Positions 10,692-21,627 of a DNA stretch of 64,000 nucleotides are shown one piece after another. Location: assembly GCA_022494885.1 (NCBI GenBank), contig JAGVSM010002848.1:149269-213268 (forward strand), given 5' to 3'. The first letter of the stretch is position 1; each line of letters starts with the position of its first letter. The notes under the pieces were generated by a model. It was not told the origin of the DNA and ran no database searches. It saw nothing but the letters and a program-made list of their open reading frames with translations. A program made the translations under genes and the position numbers. This DNA comes from Micrasema longulum. Lineage: Eukaryota > Arthropoda > Insecta > Trichoptera > Brachycentridae.

Positions 10692-11675
10692 TCTTTATAT
10701 ATAATTCTTCTGTACGTGTGATGTCACTGAACTTCCCCTAAACGGCTTAACCGATTTACATATACAAAAAAAGGAAGGATGTTGTATTTTTGTGTTTAAA
10801 AAAGTTTGTTTTTGAATGTTTGCAAACAACATTCACTTTTATGGATCCCAATCAGATTCACTCCTTATAACTTATTTCCATTTATTTCTTTTTACTGGAT
10901 TTTTAGTAACACTGAAAAAACATTAACTGACATTCGATACATTTTTGAAAATCGCATTCATGTATAAAGTGCGCCCCTGTTGGTGAGAAGAGCCGAGTTG
11001 CAAAAAGGATTCTATATTTGAAAATCAATTATTTTATGTTTTGGAATTCAACCATAAACAAGAACCTATTTAAATTCAATATTTGAATATTGATAATTTT
11101 CGGTTTTGAAATTCAATCATTAACAAGTACCTAGGTACCTACTTATCTCTTCGTTCTAGTAACGAGAGAACCCTTTTAATACCCTGTCATCGCTCTAATT
11201 TTTTTGCCTCCTCTTTCACAGTAGTAGCCGCTCGATTGTGGAATAATCTACCCACTAATGTTAGAGACGCCCCTTCTTTATTTACATTTAAGTCAAGATT
11301 GAAATGTCACTATCTAAATATTTAAATTGTTCCGTTATCCTTCTTCTTTCCTTCCCATCCCCTCTCCTCTCTTCATAGTATAGTATTATTTTTTTTATAT
11401 TTATATTCATTTTTGTTAATCTTTGCTTTTAATTTTTGTATAAAATTGTAAGATTCAATATGTCCATGTATTTATAATTTTCTCAAACTGAACGGTTTGG
11501 GTAGGTAGGAAGAAATTGCCTTAAGGCAATATGCCCGCCCTTATATGTATATTTATTGTATATGTATATAAAGTGTCAAATAAATAAATAAATACTTATC
11601 AATGAAAAGTATTTTTCCAAGCTAATAGCAGGCAAGCAAACGTTCGGGCAGGACAACGTCTATCGGGTCCGCTAG
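10692..11675 (+). mobile_element. Non-autonomous Helitron (interrupted by a LINE)
   Basis: The 5' end is A|TCTTTATATATAATTC followed by CTGTACGTGTGATGTCACTGA, an end style common in lepidopteran Helitrons. The 3' end is GGACAACGTCTATCGGGTCC then CTAG|T, with a GGAC/GTCC hairpin just before CTAG. TC...CTRR ends inserted between A and T are Helitron hallmarks. No Rep/helicase coding is present. A LINE 3' end (11147-11592) is inserted inside with a 7-bp target duplication. Confidence 0.8.
11147..11592 (+). mobile_element. 5'-truncated LINE (L2/CR1-like) inside the Helitron
   Basis: The end of a reverse transcriptase frame is readable (ASSFTVVAARLWNNLPTNVR, then FTFKSRLKCHYLNI and a stop), followed by a 3' UTR containing TTGCCTTAAGGCAA and a (AAAT)n tail. 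TACTTAT occurs on both sides (11140-11146 and 11593-11599), a target-site duplication. Confidence 0.85.
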
Positions 11676-11884
11676 TATATATATATATATAATTTTGTTT
11701 AATAATGAAGCTAAATTTTATGATTATTTTTACAAAGTATGAAAAATACATTATAAAACAGTATACCAAATTAAACGCATGTGATATTTTTTTGTTTTTT
11801 AAATTTTGTCTTTAAAAACATGTCATCTTTTGCTAAATGTAACGCGACGCTACAGCACCGTCTCCAGGGGGATTTTTTTTCAGT

Positions 11885-12180
11885 CTTTTAAGAGTAAATA
11901 ATAATTATCGCGGTAAGCAGTGCGAGTAGGTAGGTCCCCGCACCTTTTCCCGGGCATTTTGGTTCTCGTTTTCTCCGTTCCCAGGCGGAAGTCGCCGTTC
12001 GCGTTTCCCGCTCGATTCATGCGGAGCGCGCGTGACGGGATTCCTTTTTCCAAAATCGTGAATGGGGCGCCGTGACGTCATCCCTGGGGAGCGGGAAAAT
12101 TGTACAAACCGCTCCGTGACATTAGCGCGATACAAAACAACTACACCTCGTCAAAAGTTCGTTCGCATCTTACGAGTCAA
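11885..12180. other. GC-rich stretch with CRE palindrome
   Basis: CpG-rich (GCGGAGCGCGCGTGACGG, GGGGCGCCGTGACGTCATCC), with TGACGTCA at 12073-12080. It lies about 4.5 kb upstream of the first visible TRMT9B exon and could be its promoter or an untranslated first exon, but no splice structure or start was found, so this is a guess. Confidence 0.35.
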
Positions 12181-12954
12181 TTCAATGCCACATTTTTTGT
12201 TTATTAATTATCATATAGTAAATAATAAACATGAAAATGTAGAGTTTATATTTGAAGCACTAACTTTGTGGTTATTCATTGTAATAAAATAAACAAAACA
12301 ACTTTGTTTTTAACCACTAATTTTTATTTTTCACCGACCGGTTTCAAAGCAAACAAGCTTCTTTGTCGAGGTTTACGTAACTAATGAATTGATTCCTTTT
12401 TATTTTATTTCTATCATGTTCACTAAATACTACCCGTGGACCCAATAAATCAAGTGGTTTTTTAAGTAAGTTATTAAGTAAGTTTTTTAAGTAAGGTAAG
12501 CCAGGAGAGGACTAAAATAAATATTGTTTATTTGGTTATTAATTATTGTTTTCTAATTATGAATCGGTTTTTTAATTTCTAAGATTTCTAAGTTGTCTAA
12601 TTTTAATATTTATTTTCAACAACATTTCGCAAATCATCTGATAGAAAATAATCATAATTTCAAAAAAACACTGGATTAAAAGTACTTCATGTTGAAAATA
12701 ATGTCCAAGAGGTTCCAAAACTTCATATTTCAAAATTTCCTTTTTTGATATCCATCCTTTTTATTTTGTACCCTTCATAAGATAATTTATGAAATAATGC
12801 AATTTTATTAAGGTCAATATAAATTAAATGCAAAAGGGTCTATTCTCAATTTTTTAAACATACGAGTAAAAGCTGGTAACTTAATAAATCAATTTTTCCG
12901 ATTAAATGTCTCGTATTTTTTGTCCGAATAGCGAGTGATGAATAGAGTTTTATG

Positions 12955-13395
12955 TGTAATAGAATCAGAATTAAAACATTTTCGAGAAGGTAGTATGGAA
13001 ACCTATGCATTTAAGGGCTTATGACCTGTTATTGGCTGGTTTAAGTTGTGAAGTAAAAGAGCTGATACCTTTATTGATGTGGGTGAAATTAATCTGGTTA
13101 AATTAATTCACCTACTACTATCTATCACATACGCATATATCAATGTTTTGTTTTATAATGAAAATATCACAATATGAAATGTTCATATATCACTGATTTT
13201 CTCAAATTGAACGGTTCGGGTAGGTAGGAAATTGCCTCAAGTCAATATGTCCGCCCATAAAGTCTATATATATATTTAGTGTTTAAATAAATTAATGCTA
13301 GGCAACACAACCGTTTTTTCTCTGTTGAAATAAATTTATATCTAAATAACTCCCTAGAATTTCAGCAATGTGTGCAAACATTTGGACATGCTCAA
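12955..13395. mobile_element. Foldback element copy, split by LINE tail
   Basis: Left part: TTTTCGAGAAGGTAGTATGG, GGCTTATGACCTGTTATTGG, AAGAGCTGATACC. Right part: TTCTCTGTTGAAATAAATTT, AACTCCCTAGAATTTCAGC, AACATTTGGACATG. The LINE tail at 13195-13292 is inserted between. Confidence 0.6.
13195..13292 (+). mobile_element. LINE 3' tail fragment inside a MITE copy
   Basis: Only the 3' UTR of the L2/CR1-like family is present (TCTCAAATTGAACGGTTCGG, GTAGGTAGG, GTGTTTAAATAAATTA). It splits the foldback-element copy at 12955-13395. Confidence 0.65.
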
Positions 13396-13422
13396 TTTAT
13401 TGTAAATTAATTATACCTACAT

Positions 13423-13638
13423 GGGCCTCGATTATGAAGGGAATTAGAATTAAGTTTTCTGTATTAAAAATATAATATGTTAACAATTTTTTTTTTCTAA
13501 ACATGTTCAATTACCGGTTACCGACGAAGAAACTTTGAATTTTCATACAAATATTCACACTTTCGTGCCTAAATATCGATATTAGTTTATACCGTCTCAG
13601 TATATACCGATGAAGATAGCCGTACATAATCGCGGCCC
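13423..13638. mobile_element. MITE with GGGCC(G/T)CGATTATGAA ends
   Basis: Left end GGGCCTCGATTATGAAGGG; right end TACATAATCGCGGCCC is its inverted counterpart. The interior contains CTAAACATGTTCAATTACCG. Two more copies are at 15124 and 33905. Confidence 0.7.
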
Positions 13639-13639
13639 T

Positions 13640-13850
13640 GGATTTGATCCTCTACGACTCGAATGTTCTTATCGTTCCTTTTTACTCGGGGTGGCTTATT
13701 TACGTTCGGGTGTTTCCGCCGTCGGGCGTCGGTGTCACTCGGCCTTTAAAAAGGGAAAGAGGGTGAAACGGGGGGTGCGTATTACGTCACCCATTGCGGA
13801 TATCGTTCGATACGCGCGGGAAATATTGTGACGTCGAGTAGAAAAGTAAT
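13640..13850. other. GC-rich stretch with ACGTCA motifs
   Basis: GCCGTCGGGCGTCGG, ATTACGTCACCCATTGCG and ATTGTGACGTCGAG. It directly follows the MITE at 13423. No gene recognised. Confidence 0.3.
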
Positions 13851-14044
13851 ACTCAATTAGTTCGAAGAATTGACGCGATGCACCCATTGATAAAACATTT
13901 TGACTCTGTACACAACTTTGCAAGACGTGCATAAATATTTTTACTCTGTACTCGTAAAATATTCGCAATAAAAATCCATAGCAATAATTGAACCATTTTG
14001 AAGGTATTTTAATAAAATAATGTTTATTATTCTATCGATGTTTA

Positions 14045-14110
14045 CTACCATCACGTCCTTTCCCCATAAGGGTAAGCAGAGACGATAGAACGCCACACAC
14101 GTCTATCACA
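14045..14110 (-). mobile_element. LINE C-terminal scrap (SAYPYGE family)
   Basis: The reverse complement reads WRSIVSAYPYGE and a stop. It is the end of the same reverse transcriptase family as 19130-19823. Confidence 0.6.
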
Positions 14111-14936
14111 TTTATTATATTTATTTTATTTATTTAATCACATTTTTTTCCATTATAAACTCTGATTAATAGTAAAAATAATGTGACCTCACCCGTACCC
14201 GGGTACCCGTGCCGAGGACACTCAACAATATACTTTTTTGAAATATTTTTACAAGTGAGAATAAACAAAGAAGACTAACTTAATAAACAGAGATAATTAA
14301 CAAAATGTTCCGACAGTTTTAAAAACTGCGTATTTATGTTTATAATTAATTTATGTACAGCTTTATTATTTATATTACAAAACGCACAATGAAAGAACAA
14401 AAACATAGCATAAGCTTTACATTTGTGCAGTAGCTAATTCAATATTGGTTTGAGCGAATGAGACAATCCATTTTACTTCTACCTAGCTCCACTATCCATT
14501 TTTTTATAGCCTTTTTGAACATTTTCTCGTTACTAATTGTTTTAATAGATAGTGAAAGTAGGTTAAAGATTTTAATTGAGTATTCTTCCACATTCATACA
14601 TCTTGTCATACATGCCCTTCGGGCGTGTTTGCTTTTGACATGAACAACGTTTTAAATTTATAATATAACAATATTTTTGTGTCCGGGCGGATAAGGAATA
14701 CAGTTCTTAATGTAAAAAAGTATCAGAACCGTGGACGAGCGTTTTTTACTCTATGGTTACTCTCAGTTAAAAATCTTGGAATAGAAAGTCGAGTGGAGAT
14801 AAGTCCACCTTGTTGTGTGGTGGTTGGTGCGTTCGCTTACCATTCTTGAGGTCGTGGATTCGATTCCTGGCAGAGTGGACGTAAAATATTAGCTTTTAAG
14901 GTGGTTATACATTGCAAAACTTTTATGTTCCTGGGT

Positions 14937-15122
14937 ATTTATTTATTTAACACTTTATATACATATACAATATATATATACATATAAGGGCGGGCATATT
15001 ACCTTAAGGCAATTTCTTCATACCTACCTAAACCGTTCAGTTTGAGAAAATTACAAATAAATGGACATATTGAATCGTACAATTTTATACAAAAATTAAA
15101 AACAAAGATTAACAAAATAAAA
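14937..15122 (-). mobile_element. LINE 3' tail, minus strand
   Basis: Same 3' UTR as at 11450-11592, in reverse: (ATTT)n at the left, then GGGCGGGCATATTACC, TTAAGGCAA and CCGTTCAGTTTGAGAAAAT. It abuts the MITE at 15124 and, together with it, splits the SINE of 14808-15485. Confidence 0.8.
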
Positions 15123-15123
15123 C

Positions 15124-15370
15124 GGGTACGTATTCTGATGGGAACTTAAAGTTTATCTTCAATTACATCAACAAAGTAAAATTATGTTTTCAGTATGAAA
15201 AATATAATATATTTACAATTTTTATTTTCTAAACATGTTCAATTACCAGTTACCGACGAAGGAACTTTGAATTTTCATGCAAATAAACACACTTACGTAC
15301 ATAAATATCGATATTAATTTATACCGTCTAAGTATATATCGATGAAGATTGCCGTTCATAATCGCGGCCC
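15124..15370. mobile_element. MITE with GGGCC-type ends
   Basis: Left end GGGTACGTATTCTGATGGGA; right end TTCATAATCGCGGCCC; interior like 13423-13638. It lies within the split SINE of 14808-15485, next to a LINE tail. Confidence 0.7.
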
Positions 15371-15951
15371 TGGAGTGGGACCTGAAGCGTTAAACTGATC
15401 ATCTTACCTTTCAAATAATACAATTTAATTTAATACGCTGCAATTGGAGTGCCGATGCAGTGTCCTATGCACCATTGTGTGCGAACATGGAGTGATATTT
15501 TTTTAAGTAGTAAAATGGCTACATAGTGCAGAGCCAATTCTACCATATAAACATAAAACAATTTTAAATGTGAAGCACTTATGGTGGTCTTAGCATATTT
15601 CGCCATCGCTCGAACAACGGTGAATGGATCCACCCTGCAATGGCTTGGAGAAGCGCGTTATTAGAGTTTTTCAGGCGTTCCCATATGCTCCAGGCTCTTT
15701 GGCAAAGTAGGGCAGCGAAGGTGTTTGCCCGTCCAGCTGTGAACATTTCGGAGGCACTGCAGTGCCTAGGCAGTCCGAATAATTGCCTGTATTCATTATT
15801 ATACGCCTTTGTTATTTATATAATTATTATTATTATATAATTATTACTGCCTGCATGATTATTATTTTTGAAAATACAAACATGAATAATTATTACAATT
15901 GTGGGTTTCATAGTCCACGATCGATGATACACAGGACGTGCTAAATAATTT

Positions 15952-16475
15952 CGCCTGTAGCTCAATCACAAATAACTATCGATGTGCTTAAAAACATGCT
16001 AAGCATTTTAGCGATCACAATGAACAATAATGAACATGCAGTCATAAGTCAACGCGTGTGTAATCTCTAAGTCAACGCTCGTGTCGGTTTGTGATCCTCG
16101 TAAATAAATACAGTTCATTGGTGAAAAATCGGCGTTTGCTATTAAAAAAAACAATATATTGCATTTGCAAAATTGTAAAGAGTATGTAATACAAAAAAGT
16201 GAAAATTAAATTACAATTAGTATGGCGACTGCTTTTCTTGAGGTTTGGCTTGCCAACCGCTGGCTAAATAGCATGATAAATAATAAATAAATAAATAAAA
16301 ATAGCAGTTTTGGAATATTTTCCATATTTACACCGGTGAAATTCAAATATGTGATTGCGCAGCAGGATTATACGTCACGAAACGTAAATATTTTGACTTT
16401 TAATATTAGGTGTTCACGGATGTTCCATTGTGATCGCGAATACGATAAACAACCATGGTGAGAAATTGTGAAATT
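15952..16475. repeat. Unclassified repeat, copy 2 (empty sites)
   Basis: Uninterrupted version of the repeat at 2980-4130, ending AACAACCATGGTGAGAAATT. It ends about 170 bp before the TRMT9B exon at 16643. Confidence 0.75.
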
Positions 16476-16642
16476 GCGTTTTGAGGCTGCCCAGTTTTAA
16501 GTCTTGATAAAAATTGGCGTCTGGATATTCAAGAATATAAGCTAATTTATATCTAAACTCATCCGTAGATTCTGCCTATAGCTTTGTGTTATTTAATGGA
16601 CGGTACAAATTACTAACAAAATATGACATTTGTCTGTTACAG

Positions 16643-16746
16643 GGTGCGGAAATGGCAAATACCTGAATGTTAATCCATCAGTATTCACGGTTGGAGCAGA
16701 TCGGTGCAACAGGCTGGTGGAACTAGCTAGAGAGAAAGATAATCAG
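16643..16746 (+). CDS. TRMT9B: TRMT9B-like tRNA methyltransferase, exon with SAM motif I
   Basis: Internal exon of a class I SAM-dependent methyltransferase of the TRMT9B/ALKBH8/Trm9 family, which methylates wobble uridines in tRNA or is derived from enzymes that do. The acceptor is a pyrimidine-rich stretch ending TTACAG before 16643 and the donor is CAG|GTAAGC after 16746. The first two bases complete a codon begun in an upstream exon. The frame then reads CGNGKYL, which with the preceding Gly is motif I, the SAM-binding glycine loop. VGADRC follows, placing an acidic residue at the end of strand beta-2. The upstream exon(s), which should carry the N-terminal helix and the start codon, were not found; they are either left of the window or hidden in repeats. 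The next exon is 3.2 kb away, across an intron filled with LINE relics. Fly 'fire dancer' restrains neuromuscular synapse growth (family knowledge). Confidence 0.9.
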
Positions 16747-16804
16747 GTAAGCCATTCATTTCACAGTTCAGTTTAACCATTTTTTCTGGGGTATATTCTT
16801 GGAG

Positions 16805-17530
16805 CTTTGTTTCGTCTACTTCTTCTTCTTAGTCTAGGTCTTATGACCTGCTTGTGACGGCGGGCTGTCTTGGGATGATGAAATCCAGCTGTCCTTACAT
16901 CTTTTTGGCGGCCTTCCCGGTAGTCTTCTGCTGCAGGGGTTTTCAAACTTAATGATTTTCGCAAGCCTCGTATCTTCCATGCAATTCACAAGGTCTCTCC
17001 AAAAGCGTCTTCTGCTTCTTCCTCACCTAACTATATCTTCAACACCACATACAGACCTTATCGTTTAGTTTCTGATCCGATCTCTAAGAGTTCTGCCTGC
17101 GATGGAGCGTAGGGTTCTCATTTCCGCTACTCCGAAAAGGCTTTTTGTCCTGTTGGTGTCGGCTCTCACTTCCATCCCGTTGGTCATGACGGATCGGACG
17201 CATGTCTTATATATCCTGACTTTACTTTCAATAAGTATATATGTTTGTTTCTCCGTGTGGCTTTATTAGTCTGTGCTCTGCTTTATAGGTCACTGTTGCT
17301 GGAGATCTACACCGAGGTATGTGAACCGCACGTCTTGCTCAATGAGTACAGTATCGATGATCTGTTTGCATCTGAGTGGCTCCTTTGATATGGTTAAACA
17401 CTTTGATTACTAACGGAGATCGTTGTATTGTAATTTTTTTAAGCAAGGTGAAAACTATAAAGCATTCTCTGTAGACCATCTTCGTTTTCTGCTAATATTG
17501 CAGCGTCATCGGCATAACGTACCATATTGA
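16805..17530 (-). pseudogene. LINE reverse transcriptase relic with YADD
   Basis: In the TRMT9B intron. The minus strand reads MVRYADDAAILAENEDGLQR, carrying the YADD catalytic box, followed by recognisable but broken C-terminal reverse transcriptase sequence toward 16805. Multiple stops and shifts make it inactive. Confidence 0.7.
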
Positions 17531-17944
17531 TTAGTTTATTTTGTAACCCATTTTTTTTGTGAGTTTGTTTAAAATTTGTCGTGGTTTATTAGGATAATGT
17601 GCTGCGGGGGTAGTTATGGTGTGTGGTCCAGTGATGTTGTAGGTGATTTTGCATGAACCCTTATCAACAAATCTTCTAGTTCTTCCCAAAATTGAAAATG
17701 TTTTGTTCTTTGGAATATTTTTCGTTCGCACCTCGGTGGAGGGATGAAATGTAAGTTTCAAGAGTGCATAGTTTAGAAATATTGATAATTAATATGCAGA
17801 TGAATGATAATTAGATTTAAATTAATATTCTGACATTTACACTCGTATATTTTTTTCTTTATTTATTTTTTTTACATTTGTATTACAGTGAATTATTTAT
17901 ACAACAAATTAATTAAGTTGTAAATGTAAACAAATATATTTTTT

Positions 17945-18625
17945 TTTTGCTGGTGGTTCATCTGAACTGCCTAACTAGCTTCCCCGTTCTAAGGCAGTAA
18001 ATTATGTATTTTATAATAAAATTAAAAAGTAATTACAGTTTTATTATTATGTGTGCTTTTTCAGTCTTAAAAGTAAATAATAAATATACAATGAAAACAT
18101 AAATAATACCAAAATCTCCATATCCTAAGTCTTAAGTCATTACTAGTAAAACAAGAAATCAGCTTACGCCCTTCTACATCGGACAACAATTTCTCTGACT
18201 CCCTCCGACCAATATAGATTTAAAATGCAGTCAACACCTTCCTCAGCCTGGCGATCCCACCACATTTCCATGAATCTGGGATAAGGTTATATATCCTCGG
18301 GCCTTTATAATATTGCTGCCTTTGAGCCAAAATAGTATTAACTCCTCTCTGTAGAATCATATCCTTATTGGAGTGTCTAGTATTATGAACATGACAAACT
18401 GTTGCGTATTTTTCCCTGTGAGATGCGTGACCGCCACTGACCTCAATATATACTGTTGGCGAATATCCAGCACTTGAAATTCTTTGAAGAGCGAATCACT
18501 CGGGTATCGGTATGATTTTTTTAATATAACTCTTATCACTGATTTTTGAGCTATAGCTGCTGAAGCCATTGTCGTTTTAGTGCAACTTCCCCAGCCAATC
18601 AGACCATACGTCAGTATTGAATTGA
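17945..18625 (-). pseudogene. LINE relic ('YGxIGWG' type)
   Basis: The minus strand reads YGLIGWGS, AAIAQKSVIRVILKKSYRYP, SDSLFKEFQVLDIRQQYIL, then QRQQYYKGPRIYNLIPD, with a 3' UTR toward 17945. It resembles the copy at 51941-52680. It is located in the TRMT9B intron. Confidence 0.7.
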
Positions 18626-19129
18626 ATTTGAAAGGTTAAGAGTGAAGGGGCACACGAATCGTCCGGTGCCAGTGTCAGTAACTGGTACACACCGGACCTG
18701 GTGCATAGCGCACGCAACTTACCTTTATTCAGAGCATCAGACAGTCTCAGTCGGGTTTTTGTCCAGCGATTGGGTGTTGCGTTTTCTCCTGTGTGTTCTT
18801 TGCTTCATAGAAAACGGACGGGTCTAGTCTGTTGATTGAAAACAGTCAATGTACTTTTATACGAGGCGGGTTTATTTACCGACGAGGCATATATGACATA
18901 GAAAATACACATAGGAAGGTATTATGCGGATACACAATTGGATGACAAATTATAGAGGAAATTGGTTCCTGTATCTATGAGTATTTTTCTAGCGTACACA
19001 AATAAATAGACGCATGTTCGTGGTACCTCGACGTACCCATCATTACACCTAGGGACACAATAATTTTACATAGCTAGCCCGACACAAACCGACGAGCATA
19101 GGTTTTTAGCAATAAATCGCTCGAGGGAT
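18626..19129. other. TRMT9B intron DNA between LINE relics
   Basis: No exon seen. 18640-18840 is GC-richer with GTGCCAGTGTCAGTAACTGG but has no coding similarity I recognise. 19824-19993 and 17531-17944 are likewise plain intron. Confidence 0.45.
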
Positions 19130-19823
19130 TCCGAAATATAACGAAATGTGAGATCAGTGTGAACGGAGATGTTCTTAATCGGATAGAAGAATTTGTGTAT
19201 CTGGGAAGTATGTTTTCTAGGGATGGAAAGACCGAGAAAGATATTGAAAGGAGGGTTAGTGCCGGGAAAGGGTGAACGGTGCACTGAAATCTACTTTGGC
19301 AAACAAATGTTTACCGCAAGAGGCTAAACTAGCAGTTCACAATGGAGTTCTAGCGCCTGCTCTAATGTATGGGAGCGAAGTATGGAATTGGAAAAATGAT
19401 GATGAAAGTAGGTTGAATGCTGTCGAAATTCGATCCCTCAGGCGAATGCGTGGTAAAACGATGTATGATAGGTGCACAAATGTCGAGATTCGTTAACTGT
19501 GTAAGGCTGAGACATGCATTATCGACAGAATCAAGAATGGGGTGCTGCGTTGGTTTGGACGTGTAGAGCGAATGGACAGCGAAAAAACGACTAAAAGGAT
19601 CTACGATGCGAATGTTGGTGAATGGAGAAAACGAGGAAGACCAAGAAAGACATGGCACGATCAAGTCCATCAAATACGTGAAGATGGACATGTCAAAAGT
19701 AGGAATAATCGGCATGCGTGCATGAGAAGATGTATGAATGTAGAGGAAGCGAGGTATGTATGCAAAGATAGAGTGATATGGCGTTCTATCCTCTCTGCCT
19801 ACCCCTACGGAGAAACGGCGTGA
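19130..19823 (+). pseudogene. LINE reverse transcriptase relic (SAYPYGE family)
   Basis: In the TRMT9B intron, sense strand. Pieces read ALKSTLANKCLPQEAKLAV, LMYGSEVWNWKNDDESRLN, RSLRRMRG, then LRWFGRVERMD, RKRGRPRKTWHDQVHQ and RSILSAYPYGE. These are the C-terminal parts of an intact-family reverse transcriptase, separated by one stop near 19493-19495 and a frame change. Sister copies are at 48906-50055 and 59345-59735. Confidence 0.8.
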
Positions 19824-19993
19824 TGGTTTGTTGTTGTTGATTCCGAAACATCCCGAATGGGAGATTAATATCCGAGTGATACTGAAGCATCGTCGGGTGC
19901 TTACTAGTACGCCTCCAGGGTTCCAGTTCTATTTCACACACAGAACTGCATTCTTTCACGATTTTAAACACCCGCTGTGTGTTTTTCTTGCAG

Positions 19994-20197
19994 GTGGTAC
20001 TGTGCGATAACTTGGCTCTGCCATTCAGAGACGAGACCTTCGACGCTTGTCTCTCTATAGCGGTGGTCCATCACTTCGCCACGGTGGAGAGGAGGGTCCG
20101 CGCCATCCGGGAGCTGGCTCGCGTGCTGCGGATCGGGGGGCGGCTGGTCATCTCGGTCTGGGCCATGGAACAGAGAAACAGGAAGTTTGAATCACAG
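19994..20197 (+). CDS. TRMT9B: TRMT9B-like methyltransferase, core catalytic exon
   Basis: 68-codon, phase-0 exon between TTCTTGCAG and CAG|GTAAGC. It holds the second half of the methyltransferase fold. CDNLALPFRDETFD corresponds to motif IV, with the residues that face the substrate and cofactor. VHHFATVERRVRAIREL is the characteristic segment of this family, and RVLRIGGRLVISVWAMEQ forms the later strands. Spacing and residues follow vertebrate TRMT9B and ALKBH8 closely, so the fold should be intact. GC content and CpG use are clearly higher than in the surrounding DNA, as expected for a constrained exon. The assignment to TRMT9B rather than ALKBH8 rests on the long C-terminal exons that follow and on the absence of AlkB or RRM domains in the visible part. 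Confidence 0.95.
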
Positions 20198-20934
20198 GTA
20201 AGCTAAAAAGGGCAAAAAAACAATACCTTTTTACTAAATGTTATTAAATATGTTTATGTAACCACTTACCAACTTTTTATAGCTACTGGTCTCGAGACGT
20301 ACCCGTCTCTTCGTCAGGACACCAATGAAACCAACATGCAAAACCCACTATACACCTTCACCACAGTTGTTGCACAAAAATATAAAACCATCACGACACG
20401 CATTTTAATAAGCACATGCACTGATTAGGGCAAACATGCACTGATTAGATCATGAAAATATTTTATGTTGTTTGAGAAATAGTTGAAAAAAGGAGAGGGG
20501 ATGGGAGGAGGAGCTTGAATTCAATACTTCCTCATTCATTATCTTCAAATCGTTATAATAAAAATCATTTTGACACTCGTCTTCACATGACTATTAATGT
20601 AGGTATGTAATTATATTTTAGTTATATAAAACTTTTATTATTTAATTGTTTTTATCTAATATTTATTTGCTTTATTTTTTTTGCGGCGTTTTAAAATAGC
20701 GAATCCTATGATTTCCTTACTTTTTATCAGACTACAACCTTAATGATCCTAATTTATAACAAACCATACGAATTGCTACTTCGCAAATGTAGGAGCAGAC
20801 CAAAGAACCAAATCAGAATAACAGTCACGAAAATCTACACGGAGATCTCAATCGGAAAATAGCACGGTTTTTGTTTTACATTTTAAAATGGGTCTACGAA
20901 ATACTTTTGAGTAAAAACAAAAAAAAAATTGTTA
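20198..20934. other. TRMT9B intron DNA
   Basis: AT-rich intron. 20610-20740 resembles part of 47850-48060 (TATTTTAGTTATAT, CGAATCCTATGATTTCCT...CAGACTACA), so it holds a fragment of an unnamed repeat. Confidence 0.4.
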
Positions 20935-21280
20935 CGTATTCGTAGCATAAAAAACATTTATAAATTTGTAATTTTGAATTCCCGCAAAACGGCTATTCCA
21001 TTGGCCACGCCCCTAATACGTCACGATTCATATTCATTTGTTCCTGACCATTCGAATTTGTTTAGAACATTGTAGCGAATTTTGACGTCTCAACTATCAA
21101 GGCCAAACATGTCGCGTTTTTAAAGTGACGTATTAAAAAAAAAAAAAAATTTAAATTTATGTATGAAAACATTTCTCCACAAAATCCATATTGATTTTGA
21201 AAATACAATTTAATAAACTAAATCCATTTAATATATTTTTATCGGTATTCATAGTGTGATATTTCCCTGTTATAAAAAAA
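20935..21280. mobile_element. MITE, inverted relative of 1539-1962
   Basis: Reverse match over most of its length (GAATTCCCGCAAAACGGC, CACGCCCCTAATACGTCACG, GTGTGATATTTCCCTGTTAT). It sits in the TRMT9B intron. Confidence 0.6.
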
Positions 21281-21403
21281 AATACACTAAGATTCCAACT
21301 AAAACCAATAAGCAAACCAGTTTTTTTTTGTGATTTTTGATTTTTTTGTGATTCGCATCAAATATATTAAATAGTAACTTTATTTAATAATTGAATTTTT
21401 CAG

Positions 21404-21546
21404 GATGTTTTGGTACCATGGCACAGGCCAGAAGCCCTGAGTACTCCATCGCTAGAGTTGACATCTACCACAGCCACATCAGAAGATGACTTGGTCCATC
21501 CTCCGTATAACGCATACACTCACGCTTCTGATACTGACTCTGGGAG
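21404..21546 (+). CDS. TRMT9B: TRMT9B-like methyltransferase, linker exon
   Basis: Exon between TTTTTCAG and GGGAG|GTAAG. It begins DVLVPW, the conserved segment that directly follows the fold in TRMT9B and ALKBH8, joined in frame to the preceding ...NRKFESQ. After that it becomes Ser/Thr-rich and acidic (TSTTATSEDD, SDTDSG). It ends in phase 2, and the Arg codon AG|G is completed by the next exon. The following intron is only 81 bp (21547-21627). Confidence 0.92.
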
Positions 21547-21627
21547 GTAAGAAACCGATTAAGAAATGACGTAATATTATTTAAATGATTTATTTGGGTA
21601 GTTGCCTAATTTTACTCGCCTTTTCAG

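Larger units (their letters stand above)
14808..15485 (+). mobile_element. SINE (family S3) split by two later insertions
   Basis: The head is at 14808-14936 (GTGGTTGGTGCGTTCGCT, GGATTCGATTCC) and the 3' part at 15371-15485 (GGACCTGAAGCGTTAAACTG, ATCATCTTACC, GCCGATGCAGTGTCC). Between them lie a LINE tail (14937-15122) and a GGGCC-type MITE (15124-15370). Confidence 0.65.

Noticed and set aside
12062..12292. Open frame in the GC-rich stretch as TRMT9B exon 1
   Set aside because: No similarity to the family N-terminus and no donor in the right phase was found; opposite-strand frame 11905-12135 is equally long, as expected of GC-rich DNA.
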